Shown here one piece after another: positions 43,070 through 51,228 of a DNA stretch of 64,000 bases (position 1 is the stretch's first letter; each line of letters opens with the position of its first letter). The stretch is taken from NCBI RefSeq assembly GCF_001514495.1, contig NZ_BCNM01000018.1:97759-161758 (forward strand). The letters are read 5' to 3'. The DNA comes from Paenibacillus pabuli NBRC 13638 (GTDB lineage: Bacteria; Bacillota; Bacilli; Paenibacillales; Paenibacillaceae). A model generated the notes under the pieces. That model did no database searches, was not told the origin of the DNA, and was given only the letters and a program-made list of their open reading frames with translations. Position numbers and translations under genes: made by a program.

Positions 43070-43090
43070 TATGATTCAGAATGAATCATA
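43070..43090. promoter_or_regulatory. Perfect 9-3-9 palindrome, candidate operator
   Basis: TATGATTCA-GAA-TGAATCATA in the 394-bp divergent gap between the 62-residue (minus) and 91-residue (plus) genes, next to a minus-strand TACAAT -10-like box. A second perfect palindrome, CTTGCTTAAGCAAG, lies at 43033-43046. The regulator is unknown. Confidence 0.5.
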
Positions 43091-43309
43091 ATCTTATTGT
43101 AGCATATTCGGAAGTATCTTACGACTTGACGATTTGACCTAATATTTATAACGGTTTTTATGCCCAAAAAGTTTAATTCCGAATCATATTCATGAATGTG
43201 ACCATTCTATACGGATTAATCTGTCCAGCATAACACTCAACTATTCGGGGGATATTATCACGGACTACCTATACAGTTAAATTACTGCTATCCAAAAGGA
43301 GGCCGTTTC

Positions 43310-43585
43310 ATGGACCGCAAAGAACAGGATATGCTGCCCCTTTCGCATGAAAAGGTGGAAGTGGACGGAGTTTACATTAACGAAGCCGGACGCGAGGAGC
43401 ATCTGCACCGGGGGCAGCATTTCCCGGCTGACCCCGTGCTTGGCAAGTCGGAATGGAAACTTACCGAATTTGCATTCGATAACCACCATGAAGGGCGTAC
43501 CGATGAACGTTTGGTACCCAAAGAGAATGATACGGACAAAAGCGGCAAGATCACCAGCCCGCGCAGACAATTCCAGGGCGGATAA
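43310..43585 (+). CDS. Small hypothetical protein
   Basis: 91 residues, hydrophilic, no signal or helix (VDGVYINEAGREEHLHRGQH, FPADPVLGKSEWKLTEF). AAGGAGG 7 nt before the ATG and a strong terminator after the stop argue for a real gene. The GVY..GxxxxxHxxGxxFPxxP pattern is faintly like YjzC-type small proteins, too weak to assign. Confidence 0.75.
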   Translation: MDRKEQDMLPLSHEKVEVDGVYINEAGREEHLHRGQHFPADPVLGKSEWKLTEFAFDNHHEGRTDERLVPKENDTDKSGKITSPRRQFQGG

Positions 43586-43616
43586 CTGTTCTGAAGGTTA
43601 ACCTAGGTTAAACCAC

Positions 43617-43668
43617 AAAAAATCAGGGGCAGAACAAGCTGTACATTGGCTGCTGCCCCTGATTTTTT
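43617..43668. terminator. Bidirectional terminator
   Basis: AATCAGGGGCAG/CTGCCCCTGATT stem flanked by an A-run on one side and a U-run on the other. It serves the 91-residue gene (plus) and the M48-like gene ending at 43692 (minus). Confidence 0.92.
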
Positions 43669-43691
43669 ATTTTTTCATTGAAATTTTTTGG

Positions 43692-44942
43692 TTAGTTTCC
43701 CCTCAAATCACTCAGCAGGATTTTCTGAGAGCTCTGCTCCAATAGACAACACTCTTCGTTGATTCTTCGCTCTTTTGCAGCATCCGGCCGATACGCAGGA
43801 ATCATTACCCAGTGCTCACGTATCAATTCTATGCGATTCTTCATTGGAGGATGATAGCTACGGTTCTTAGTATCATTCAATTCTTGCAGCCGCTGAATCC
43901 GAAGAAATTCTTGAGTTGGAACGGTCGAAATCCGTTTTCTGAACTCCTCATACAGCTCCTTGTTATAATGATATTCCGCAACCTGTTCAGCCGTATGTGC
44001 AAATAGGCCTTCCATCTCGGACTTTAAAAATAGAGATAACACTGCCTCACTGCCAGCTGTCTCTGATGCTTCATGATCTGCGATGTAGAATACTCGTTGC
44101 ATTTCATTCCGCATGCTTTTGATTAACAATGCATAGATGCCGCCAATAACAGCAAATAACAATAAACGTAGTATTATGAGTGGAAACACTACCCAATATA
44201 ACAGGCCGCTGCCTTGTGGATCAACGGTGTCAATCCAAGAATTCAGTACATGCATTGCTCGCTCAACCAGTGAGCTGTTGGAGATGTTCGGATGTGCGAA
44301 TTGACTCATTTGGTGACTGATCGCGGCTATCTTCTCCTGTAACGTCAGGGCTGCAAAAAAGGGAACACCTAAGACAAGTGCTCTCTTTTTCCTTTTGAGA
44401 TGCAGGTTGTACATGTTATATTCTTCGCTAATGATGACCATATCCACAGGTGGAACATTCAAGCGCTCACCAATCTCATCAATCATTCCATACAATTCTG
44501 GATATTCGTCTCTGGAGATGACCCTGCCCGGAAGTCGCTTCCGGTATGGCAATATAATTGTGATCCAGAGGAACAACAACGCAATACCAAATATACCTAG
44601 CCATGTTGAATTGGTCGAAAAGAAAAATATTGCCACTCCCAAAATGGATAACGTTGACAGATGCACGGTTAGAGCAACTAAATAGGTGAAAAACCTCTGT
44701 TTAGTGAAGGGAAGATCCCGATTTATACTATACTTAAACTCCTCTAACAATCGGTCTGATGATCGTTTATCAGCATTCCTATTCATCTCGTTTAACCCTT
44801 CATCTGTTCCTTGTCCTTTCTCATCCTCATAAACATTCCAATTACACTTCTCACACCAGGTGCTGTACCCCGGATTCACTTCCATCTTGTTTGCACATTC
44901 CGGACAAATCTCTTGCTCTGTGTAATGCAAAATTTCTTCCAC
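43692..44942 (-). CDS. M48-like membrane protein with degenerate active site and zinc ribbon
   Basis: About 416 residues. An N-terminal zinc ribbon (C13, C16, C30, C33) is followed by two helices (about 84-130) and an M48-like domain (DEYPELYGMIDEIGERLNVP, NLHLKRKKRALVLG). Where active M48 enzymes have HExxH, this one reads H210-Q-M-S-Q214, and the third-ligand region reads FYIADHEASETAGSEA. Catalytic Glu and second His are gone, so it is probably not a protease. A further helical segment lies near 245-270. The GTG start overlaps its GAGGA site, so the exact start is uncertain. Confidence 0.75.
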   Translation of the reverse strand: MEEILHYTEQEICPECANKMEVNPGYSTWCEKCNWNVYEDEKGQGTDEGLNEMNRNADKRSSDRLLEEFKYSINRDLPFTKQRFFTYLVALTVHLSTLSILGVAIFFFSTNSTWLGIFGIALLFLWITIILPYRKRLPGRVISRDEYPELYGMIDEIGERLNVPPVDMVIISEEYNMYNLHLKRKKRALVLGVPFFAALTLQEKIAAISHQMSQFAHPNISNSSLVERAMHVLNSWIDTVDPQGSGLLYWVVFPLIILRLLLFAVIGGIYALLIKSMRNEMQRVFYIADHEASETAGSEAVLSLFLKSEMEGLFAHTAEQVAEYHYNKELYEEFRKRISTVPTQEFLRIQRLQELNDTKNRSYHPPMKNRIELIREHWVMIPAYRPDAAKERRINEECCLLEQSSQKILLSDLRGN

Positions 44943-45247
44943 TCCTCAACTACACTATGTAATGTCGAATTCCTGATAAGTTCGCTGTCCCCTCCCTTTC
45001 ATCTATAAATATTAACTGGGTATTTATAGTAATCGGGATTTTATGGAATATTTTGAATATGTAGAAAGTCTCAAATTGGATGTGTATATACGCACTTCAA
45101 ATTTCAAATGAATCCTTAGTCTCAGTGTTTACATATATTGAGTGTTACATCTTCTTTGTCCATCCGGAACATTCCTTGATCTTACCGGTTCAGTTCTGTC
45201 CACCTTCCTCATATCCTTATAAAAAAGGACAAAGGAGGCTGGACCGA
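44943..45247. other. Intergenic region with a perfect hairpin
   Basis: About 305 bp between divergent genes. CTATAAATA and TATTTATAG (45003-45011, 45021-45029) form a perfect 9-bp inverted repeat with a 9-nt spacer. AT-rich sequence follows up to the ribosome site of the DUF4870 gene. No gene seen. Confidence 0.5.
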
Positions 45248-45586
45248 ATGTCCCCCATGAAATCGTCTAGCGGTCTGGATGAAAATTTGGCCGGCATGCT
45301 CTGTTATTTGTTCACCTTTATAGGCGGGATCATCTTTCTGGCCGTAGAGAAGCGCAGCCGTTTCGTACTTTTTCACGCGCTTCAATCCGTCACGGTATTT
45401 GGCATCATTATGGTTGGTCATGTGTTGTGTGCATTTCTCCCACTGTTTGGGCCGCTGCTGGCATCGCTGTTATCCCTACTTGGTGTGGTGGTTTGGCTTC
45501 TCATGGTGGTCACCAGTCTGCAAGGCAAATGGCTAAAACTCCCATGGGTCGGAGACTTTGCAGAGAAACAGATGCGGCATCTGTAA
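45248..45586 (+). CDS. DUF4870-type small membrane protein
   Basis: 112 residues and three helices: LDENLAGMLCYLFTFIGGII, RFVLFHALQSVTVFGIIMVG and LLSLLGVVVWLLMVVTSLQG, the standard DUF4870 layout with the conserved FHALQS. Function unknown. The ATG at 45248 has AAAGGAGG 9 nt upstream; the reading frame is open further upstream without a start signal. Confidence 0.85.
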   Translation: MSPMKSSSGLDENLAGMLCYLFTFIGGIIFLAVEKRSRFVLFHALQSVTVFGIIMVGHVLCAFLPLFGPLLASLLSLLGVVVWLLMVVTSLQGKWLKLPWVGDFAEKQMRHL

Positions 45587-45670
45587 CAGGTGCGAGTTCG
45601 ATTCAAAAGTAATTCATCCCGTGAGTCAACATAATCATTGATTTGTATTTCAATCTAAAAACACAAAAAA

Positions 45671-45712
45671 AACACCGGATATCTACTCTTCCGAGCAGGC
45701 GTTTCCGGTGTT
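45671..45712 (-). terminator. Terminator of xpt-pbuX
   Basis: AACACCGGA/TCCGGTGTT stem, 24-nt loop, followed on the minus strand by a run of eight U, about 90 bp past the pbuX stop. Confidence 0.8.
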
Positions 45713-45802
45713 AACTATTCACGGGATAAGTGATTCATCCCCTAAATCGTTTATAAGGTATTTTTTTTATTTCATATCATTTATATTTCATAGCATGATA
45801 GG

Positions 45803-47164
45803 TTACGCGGACTTGCCATTTTCTCCAAGAATCACATCTGCCTGTTGTTCAGCCATCTTGGCAGCTTCTGCCTTGGTTCCAAGACCATTAAACAGCAAAT
45901 TCATGAAAATAGCAGTAAAACTACCAGCAATAATTCCGTTACCAAGCATAATCTGTGCCCAGTCCGGTGCACCTGCGAACAATTGAGGCACAACCGTGAC
46001 ACCCAGCCCCATGCCTACAGAGCAGGCAATGATAAACAGGTTCTCATGACGGTTGAGATCCACCTGACTGCCCAAAATACGAATACCGGATGACACCACC
46101 ATGCCGAACAACGCCACCATCGCTCCACCCAGCACCGAGCCTGGGACCAACTGTGCCAATGCGGCAATCTTCGGTACAAATCCGATGACAACAAGCAGTC
46201 CACCCGCAACAACAATAACATCCCGTGTTTTCACGCGAGTCATTTGAACAAGCCCTACATTTTGCGAATAAGTTGTATAAGGGAAAGAGTTAAATATACC
46301 GCCCAACACAATGGCAAGCCCTTCCGCACGATAACCCCGGGCCAGATCCTTGGAGGACAGATCTTTGTCCAGGATTTTGCCTAGAGCCATAAATACACCT
46401 GTTGATTCTGCCACGCTGACAATGGCAACCAGAATCATGGTCAGGATCGGAACAATCTCAAACGTCGGTTTGCCAAAGTAAAACGGCTGCACGACGTGGA
46501 ACCAGCTCGCTTCACGAATGGGTGCAAAGTTAACTTCGCCCATAAACCCGGCTGCCACTGTACCCACGAGAAGCCCGATCAGTACAGAGATCGAACGAAT
46601 AAAGCCTGTAGTAAACCGCGTCATCAGAATGATAAATACCAGAACACCGAATCCGAGCAGAAGATGAACACCACTGCCAAAATCCTCAGCTCCCTGACCG
46701 CCGCCCAGATCATTGAATGCTACCGGAATCAGGGTCAGACCAATAATGGTAACGACCGAACCGGTCACGACTGGCGGAAAGAGACGAATCAATTTACCGA
46801 AAATTCCCGAGAACAGAACGACAAATATTCCCGATGCAATAATCGCACCATATATGGCAGATACTCCGCTGTTGATCCCAATCAGGATCATCGGAGATAC
46901 CGCCTGGAAGGCACACCCCAGCATGACCGGCAGACCAACCCCGAAGAAGCGGTTGCCCCAGACTTGCAGCAATGTGGCTACACCACAGGCGAGAAGGTCT
47001 ATCGCAATCAGATAGGTCAATTGCTCCTGCGTGAAGCCAAGTGCCTTGCTGACAATAAGCGGAACAACAACGGCTCCTGCATACATGGCCAGCACATGCT
47101 GGAGACCCAGGGAGAAGGTTTTGACCGGATGACGATGCCGCTGAAAAATACGTTCGCGTGCCAT
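45803..47164 (-). CDS. pbuX: Xanthine permease
   Basis: 453 residues and about 12-14 helices of the nucleobase-cation symporter-2 family: GLQHVLAMYAGAVVVPLIV at the start, the substrate motif region VAESTGVFMALGKI, and NSFPYTTYSQNVGLVQMT. It starts 2 bp after xpt ends, and the operon is under a guanine riboswitch, which supports xanthine (or guanine-related purine) uptake. Confidence 0.95.
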   Translation of the reverse strand: MARERIFQRHRHPVKTFSLGLQHVLAMYAGAVVVPLIVSKALGFTQEQLTYLIAIDLLACGVATLLQVWGNRFFGVGLPVMLGCAFQAVSPMILIGINSGVSAIYGAIIASGIFVVLFSGIFGKLIRLFPPVVTGSVVTIIGLTLIPVAFNDLGGGQGAEDFGSGVHLLLGFGVLVFIILMTRFTTGFIRSISVLIGLLVGTVAAGFMGEVNFAPIREASWFHVVQPFYFGKPTFEIVPILTMILVAIVSVAESTGVFMALGKILDKDLSSKDLARGYRAEGLAIVLGGIFNSFPYTTYSQNVGLVQMTRVKTRDVIVVAGGLLVVIGFVPKIAALAQLVPGSVLGGAMVALFGMVVSSGIRILGSQVDLNRHENLFIIACSVGMGLGVTVVPQLFAGAPDWAQIMLGNGIIAGSFTAIFMNLLFNGLGTKAEAAKMAEQQADVILGENGKSA

Positions 47165-47166
47165 AA

Positions 47167-47754
47167 TTAGATCGTGACCTCCTCATCCGCAAACGTTACT
47201 TGTCCGTCAGACAGTGCCCCGATGCGAACCAACGATTCCACACGGTATCCTGCTTCTTTCAGCAGACGACCTCCCGGCTGGAACGCCTTTTCAATAACGA
47301 TCCCAATCCCAACTACTTCAGCGCCGACTTGTTCTACAATGCGGGCCAGACCAAATGCCGCCTCGCCGTTGGCAAGGAAATCATCAATGATCAGTACGCG
47401 GTCACCAGGCTGCATAAACTTCTTGGCGACTGTAATTTCATTGGTCTCCTGCTTGGTGAAAGAGTACACTTTCTCTACCAGAATATCTTCTGTGAGTGTG
47501 AGCGACTTCTGTTTCCGTGCAAAAATAAGGGGTACGTTCAGTTCCAGCGCAGTCATGATCCCGGGTGCGATTCCGGACGACTCAATGGTCAGTACACGTG
47601 TAATGTTCTCTCCCTCGAAGCGGCGGATAAACTCCTTGCCGACTTCCTTCATCAGAACCGGGTCCATCTGGTGGTTCAGGAATGAATCCACTTTCAGCAC
47701 CTGTTCGGACAGGACAATGCCTTCTTGTCTTACCTTGTCTTTTAACAATTGCAT
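47167..47754 (-). CDS. xpt: Xanthine phosphoribosyltransferase
   Basis: 195 residues of the expected length: MQLLKDKVRQEGIVLSEQVL, SSGIAPGIMTALELNVPLIF and the PRPP-binding loop DRVLIIDDFLANGEA. It converts xanthine and PRPP to XMP in purine salvage. Operon xpt-pbuX with a purine riboswitch in the 330-nt leader. Confidence 0.97.
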   Translation of the reverse strand: MQLLKDKVRQEGIVLSEQVLKVDSFLNHQMDPVLMKEVGKEFIRRFEGENITRVLTIESSGIAPGIMTALELNVPLIFARKQKSLTLTEDILVEKVYSFTKQETNEITVAKKFMQPGDRVLIIDDFLANGEAAFGLARIVEQVGAEVVGIGIVIEKAFQPGGRLLKEAGYRVESLVRIGALSDGQVTFADEEVTI

Positions 47755-47830
47755 GTCATTCTTCCCCCTGTATGCCCCTCTGAGCAGATGCCCGCATGTT
47801 CTCCAATCTCACAAGTGTAAAAAACAAAAA

Positions 47831-47880
47831 GCCCGCCTTTTCCCACGCTGCGGGTATAACCGGAGACGGGAAAGACGGAC
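47831..47880 (-). terminator. Riboswitch-controlled terminator of xpt-pbuX
   Basis: 5' arm GTCCGTCTTTCCCG and 3' arm GGGAAAAGGCGGGC pair with one bulge, followed on the minus strand by TTTTTG and TTTTTTA. Part of the 5' arm (47866-47875) can pair instead with the 3' side of the aptamer's P1 helix (48014-48023). Confidence 0.85.
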
Positions 47881-48017
47881 TTGTACGTATAAGGGACAAG
47901 CCGTATGAATACTGCAAGTATAGTTAGGGATGACGTGACGACAGAATCATTCAGACACAACGTCTGTAACATCTGAGAGTCGCCAATTTCCTCACCATGA
48001 GAAACCGTGCAGATCTT

Positions 48018-48084
48018 CCCCGTAGTCCGATCATTCCGGTGATCGGGTAGAGACATGCAGGCCTATTCCTGCACATATACGAGT
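48018..48084 (-). promoter_or_regulatory. Guanine-sensing purine riboswitch aptamer
   Basis: On the minus strand the purine aptamer core is intact: ACTCGTATATG (P1/J1-2), GGAATAGGCCTGCATGTC, TCTACC and ending GGACTACGGG. P1 pairs CUCGUA with UACGGG. The discriminating J3/1 base is C (GACUAC), the guanine/hypoxanthine type; U would indicate adenine. It controls xpt-pbuX by transcription termination. Confidence 0.93.
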
Positions 48085-48369
48085 AACGGCATATTTAATT
48101 TTTTGGCTCCATGATTCGTTACAATGTATGATCGCGAACCTGAATATAAACGTGTGAACGTAACTGATAATGTTAGAAGTATACCGAATCAGCGCCGTGA
48201 AATAAAGAAGTATTTTCATGGAAATTGCGGAAACTTGTCTTAATTTGCATTCAGGGGATGATTGCTGCGTGTTTTTTAGGTACAATATGAGAACGGAAGC
48301 GCGTGTCCGAACGGAGAAAGGATGGAAACGCCGCCTGTGTTATGAAATTACGTCAAAGGAGATTTGCAG

Positions 48370-48867
48370 ATGGTGAAAGGTGTACTTAAGGAATTCAAAG
48401 AATTTGCCGTACGCGGTAACGTCATCGATCTGGCTGTCGGTGTCATTATCGGGGCTGCTTTTGGTAAAATCGTTACATCTCTCGTGAATGATATTATCAT
48501 GCCCCCGGTTGGTAAACTGCTTGGAGGCATTGATTTCAGTCAGAAAATTTACAATCTGGATTGGGATATGAGAACCGCCAGTGGACAAGAAATCACAACA
48601 TTGGCACAGGCCAATGAAGCCGGGGCCACCGTGATAGCGTATGGACAATTCATTAACGTGATGATTGATTTTCTCATCGTTGCTTTCTGTATTTTCATGC
48701 TGGTGAAGGGTATCAACTATATTAAAAGCAAAGAGCACAAAAAGCCCGAGCCGCAAAAAACGACCAAGGCTTGCAAGTACTGTCTATCAGAAATTCCTGC
48801 TGCCGCTACCCGCTGCTCACACTGTACTTCAGAACTGGAAGCAGAAGGAAGCCACGTTACAGCGTAA
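48370..48867 (+). CDS. mscL: Large-conductance mechanosensitive channel with C-terminal zinc ribbon
   Basis: 165 residues. The MscL core is clear: EFKEFAVRGNVIDLAVGVII (N-terminal helix and pore-lining TM1), NDIIMPPVGKLLGG and TM2 GQFINVMIDFLIVAFCIFML. Instead of ending after the usual cytoplasmic helix, it continues into C135-x2-C138...C149-x2-C152, a zinc-ribbon motif. MscL opens under membrane tension to vent solutes in osmotic downshock. The ATG at 48370 has AAGGAG 8 nt upstream. Confidence 0.95.
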   Translation: MVKGVLKEFKEFAVRGNVIDLAVGVIIGAAFGKIVTSLVNDIIMPPVGKLLGGIDFSQKIYNLDWDMRTASGQEITTLAQANEAGATVIAYGQFINVMIDFLIVAFCIFMLVKGINYIKSKEHKKPEPQKTTKACKYCLSEIPAAATRCSHCTSELEAEGSHVTA

Positions 48868-48964
48868 TCGTTTCCGGGCTTCAACATATCAAAGAACTTG
48901 ATTTTCAGCTTAGCTTCGATTAAAAACAATGGATATCATTCTTAGTTTTATGTAAAAAATACTT

Positions 48965-48995
48965 GAAAGGTCTCACCGTAAAGGTGGGGCCTTTC
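48965..48995. terminator. Bidirectional terminator
   Basis: GAAAGGTCTCACC pairs with GGTGGGGCCTTTC around a short loop. It lies between mscL and the convergent 100-residue gene. The U-run is better on the minus strand (TATTTTTT). Confidence 0.85.
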
Positions 48996-49027
48996 CTATT
49001 TCTCACCTACCTGTGCCTGCTTGCAGA

Positions 49028-49330
49028 CTAGAATCGACGCGGCAGCAAGTGCTCCAAAATCGACTTCAAGTCCTTATCCTCTTTATACACTTCTTCCCCG
49101 GTATCCAGCTCAGTTACCCGGATATACTCAAAATTCATTGAAGCATCCACAGGTTTGAACAACAATTGGCTCTCGTCTTCCAGACGTACGTTGAAACCCA
49201 TATCCTTGAACATCGTCGTTAACTGGCTATTGGCTGGCTCCTGACCCTGCCCTACTATAATCAACCCTCTAAGATTTTTTCGCTCCTGAGGTTGCGGATA
49301 AATGACCTGAAAGTGTACAATGCATTCCAT
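49028..49330 (-). CDS. Conserved-looking small hypothetical protein
   Basis: 100 residues, soluble, mixed alpha/beta (MECIVHFQVIYPQPQ, LRGLIIVGQGQEPANSQL, YIRVTELDTGEEVYKEDKDL). No family recognised. GGGG precedes the ATG at normal distance, and the gene shares the terminator with mscL. Confidence 0.7.
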   Translation of the reverse strand: MECIVHFQVIYPQPQERKNLRGLIIVGQGQEPANSQLTTMFKDMGFNVRLEDESQLLFKPVDASMNFEYIRVTELDTGEEVYKEDKDLKSILEHLLPRRF

Positions 49331-49409
49331 ACAATCGTTCCCCTTTCGTTTAAAACATACTTTGTGAAATTTTGAACTTTAAAACTTGCTATATAAGGAG
49401 ATACGTTTC

Positions 49410-50105
49410 ATGACCCCAGAACGTTTCGATATTTATGACGATCAGCAAAATTGGATAGGTACCGAGCTGCGCAGTGTGGTCCATGCCAAAGGATACTGGC
49501 ATCGTTCATTCCACTGCTGGATCGTTCGTGACGAAGGCGAACAGCGTTTGGTTCTTTTTCAGCGACGACGGGAGATTAAGGATACCTTCCCTGGATGTTA
49601 CGACATCACAGCTGCAGGGCACCTCACTGCCGGCGAACAGCTGCATGAAGCCAGTCGTGAACTGGAAGAAGAACTGGGTGTACAGACGCCTTTTGAAAAA
49701 TTGACCTACCTGTTGACTGCAAAACAGCAGTTACAGGGGGAAGTGCGCGGTGTACCTTTTATCGATCGGGAACTCAGTTCCGTGTATGGACTTTGCCTGA
49801 ACCAGCCTCTCGAAGCATATACCCTGCAAGCCAGTGAAGTCGACAGCCTGTTCGAAGTGCCTTTGGATGATCTGCTCGCCTTGTTCCGAGGTGAAACAGA
49901 CGTGATTCATGCGACAGGGGTACAGGCTGACCAATCAGAGATGTCGGATCAGACAGATCTGGTGAATCAGACAAATGGCAAACTTATTTCCTTGCCCATT
50001 CATCCACGTCACATTTGCCAGATACGAGCATCCGAGTTTGTGCCACACGGTACAGCATATTACATCGATGTACTTGAAGCGTTATACCACGTGCCCAAAG
50101 ACTGA
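49410..50105 (+). CDS. Nudix hydrolase (IPP isomerase-like subgroup)
   Basis: About 231 residues. The Nudix box G-x5-E-x7-RELxEELG is complete (GHLTAGEQLHEASRELEEEL). The N-terminal ERFDIYDDQQNWIGTELRS and WHRSFHCWIV are typical of the YfcD/isopentenyl-isomerase-like Nudix group; substrates are unknown, probably nucleotide-type diphosphates. A Gln/Asp/Ser/Thr-rich insert interrupts the C-terminal part (about residues 170-188). The ATG at 49410 has AAGGAG 9 nt upstream. Confidence 0.9.
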   Translation: MTPERFDIYDDQQNWIGTELRSVVHAKGYWHRSFHCWIVRDEGEQRLVLFQRRREIKDTFPGCYDITAAGHLTAGEQLHEASRELEEELGVQTPFEKLTYLLTAKQQLQGEVRGVPFIDRELSSVYGLCLNQPLEAYTLQASEVDSLFEVPLDDLLALFRGETDVIHATGVQADQSEMSDQTDLVNQTNGKLISLPIHPRHICQIRASEFVPHGTAYYIDVLEALYHVPKD

Positions 50106-50243
50106 TCCAATTCTGCCTAAGATCAATTTACGTTCATAGCTTCATTTTTCTCAAAAATAGCATGACTTCATACTCTATTACATTAGCTTAGCGGGGAACA
50201 TTTGCTGTGATGAACATCACTGCTTCGGTTTAAGCAGCATAAA

Positions 50244-50270
50244 CAGGCGTCTGCCTGATGGCAGCGCCTG
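50244..50270. terminator. Hairpin between convergent genes, possible terminator
   Basis: CAGGCG-T-CTGCC / GGCAG-C-GCCTG stem with a TGAT loop, lacking a U-run. It is flanked by two palindromic copies of TGCTTCG(G)TTTAAGCA (50221-50236, 50269-50283), making a three-hairpin cluster. Confidence 0.5.
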
Positions 50271-50365
50271 CTTCGTTTAAGCATGTATTGAGGTTCATAG
50301 GAACCTTGTTCTGTTCAAGATACGATACGTACATATGCTGGTTGAGGATGATTCAACATTCGTGC

Positions 50366-51169
50366 TCAGGCCCGATCTTCTCTTGAAGGAACCGACCAAT
50401 AACGTGCGGATAGGTTTTGGTACCGATGTCCATAACGCTTCTCCAGCTCCTCACCCATGTCCTGCTCCAATTCATACAACACCAGTTCCTGTGCAAAATG
50501 GTTCAGCAGCAGTCCGGTCATGACCGGATGTTCTGTCACCAACGCCTGAGTAGCGCAGGATTCTCCGCGCATCCCTAACATGCTCCAGCGGCGATCAACC
50601 ACGAGGGAGAACTTGCGGCCATTACCGGTACCGTACAGAGGCAAACCTGGCCAGGGAGCGGGTTGGTCCATAATGCCTTCTCCACCATCACAGGACCATA
50701 ACAGACGTACACCACGGTCCTCCGCGCGCCGCAAGTCATCATGCAGCAATTCTGCTTCCTCCCGCCATACATCCACCACAATCTCATGTTGGGCCTCAGC
50801 CAGTTCACGGCTTAGGTTCTCGAATACATTTTTGTCGCCTTCGATGTTGTAGAAGACTGGCTTCTCCGGCTCATGCTGCGGCATACTACTCTGCACATAA
50901 TCCAGCGAGGCACGCATCTGCCCAGAGATCATGCTTGTCATCTCGTCAGGCTTCAGCACACTGTACTTCGCAGGCTCCCCTGCACTGCAACGCAGGAATC
51001 CACGCTGTTCCAGACGCTGCAGGGTGGCATATACATTGGAACGGGACACGCCCAGCCGTTTGGCAACCTCATATCCCGAGGCTGACCCTTGACGGGCGAG
51101 TTCCACCATAATTTTAGATTCCATCTCGGTAAACCCGAGGTGACGCAAATGATGCAGCAGTTGGTCCAT
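50366..51169 (-). CDS. TrmB-family transcriptional regulator
   Basis: About 267 residues. The N-terminal winged helix LLHHLRHLGFTEMESKIMVE, VAKRLGVSRSNVYATLQRLE is followed by the TrmB C-terminal phospholipase-D-like domain (EIVVDVWREEAELLHDDLRR, LLWSCDGGEG). Bacterial members regulate unknown, often sugar-related, targets. The ATG at 51169 follows a G-rich ribosome site. A coiled-coil zinc-ribbon gene lies directly upstream on the same strand. Confidence 0.9.
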   Translation of the reverse strand: MDQLLHHLRHLGFTEMESKIMVELARQGSASGYEVAKRLGVSRSNVYATLQRLEQRGFLRCSAGEPAKYSVLKPDEMTSMISGQMRASLDYVQSSMPQHEPEKPVFYNIEGDKNVFENLSRELAEAQHEIVVDVWREEAELLHDDLRRAEDRGVRLLWSCDGGEGIMDQPAPWPGLPLYGTGNGRKFSLVVDRRWSMLGMRGESCATQALVTEHPVMTGLLLNHFAQELVLYELEQDMGEELEKRYGHRYQNLSARYWSVPSREDRA

Positions 51170-51228
51170 ATTCCCGTCCCCCCATGCTGTCAGCAACCAG
51201 CGCTGCCTTATGCAGCACTTCTACTGCA

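Noticed and set aside
46496..47170. 224-codon plus-strand frame opposite pbuX
   Set aside because: The xpt-pbuX pair and its riboswitch explain the region; the frame lacks a ribosome site.
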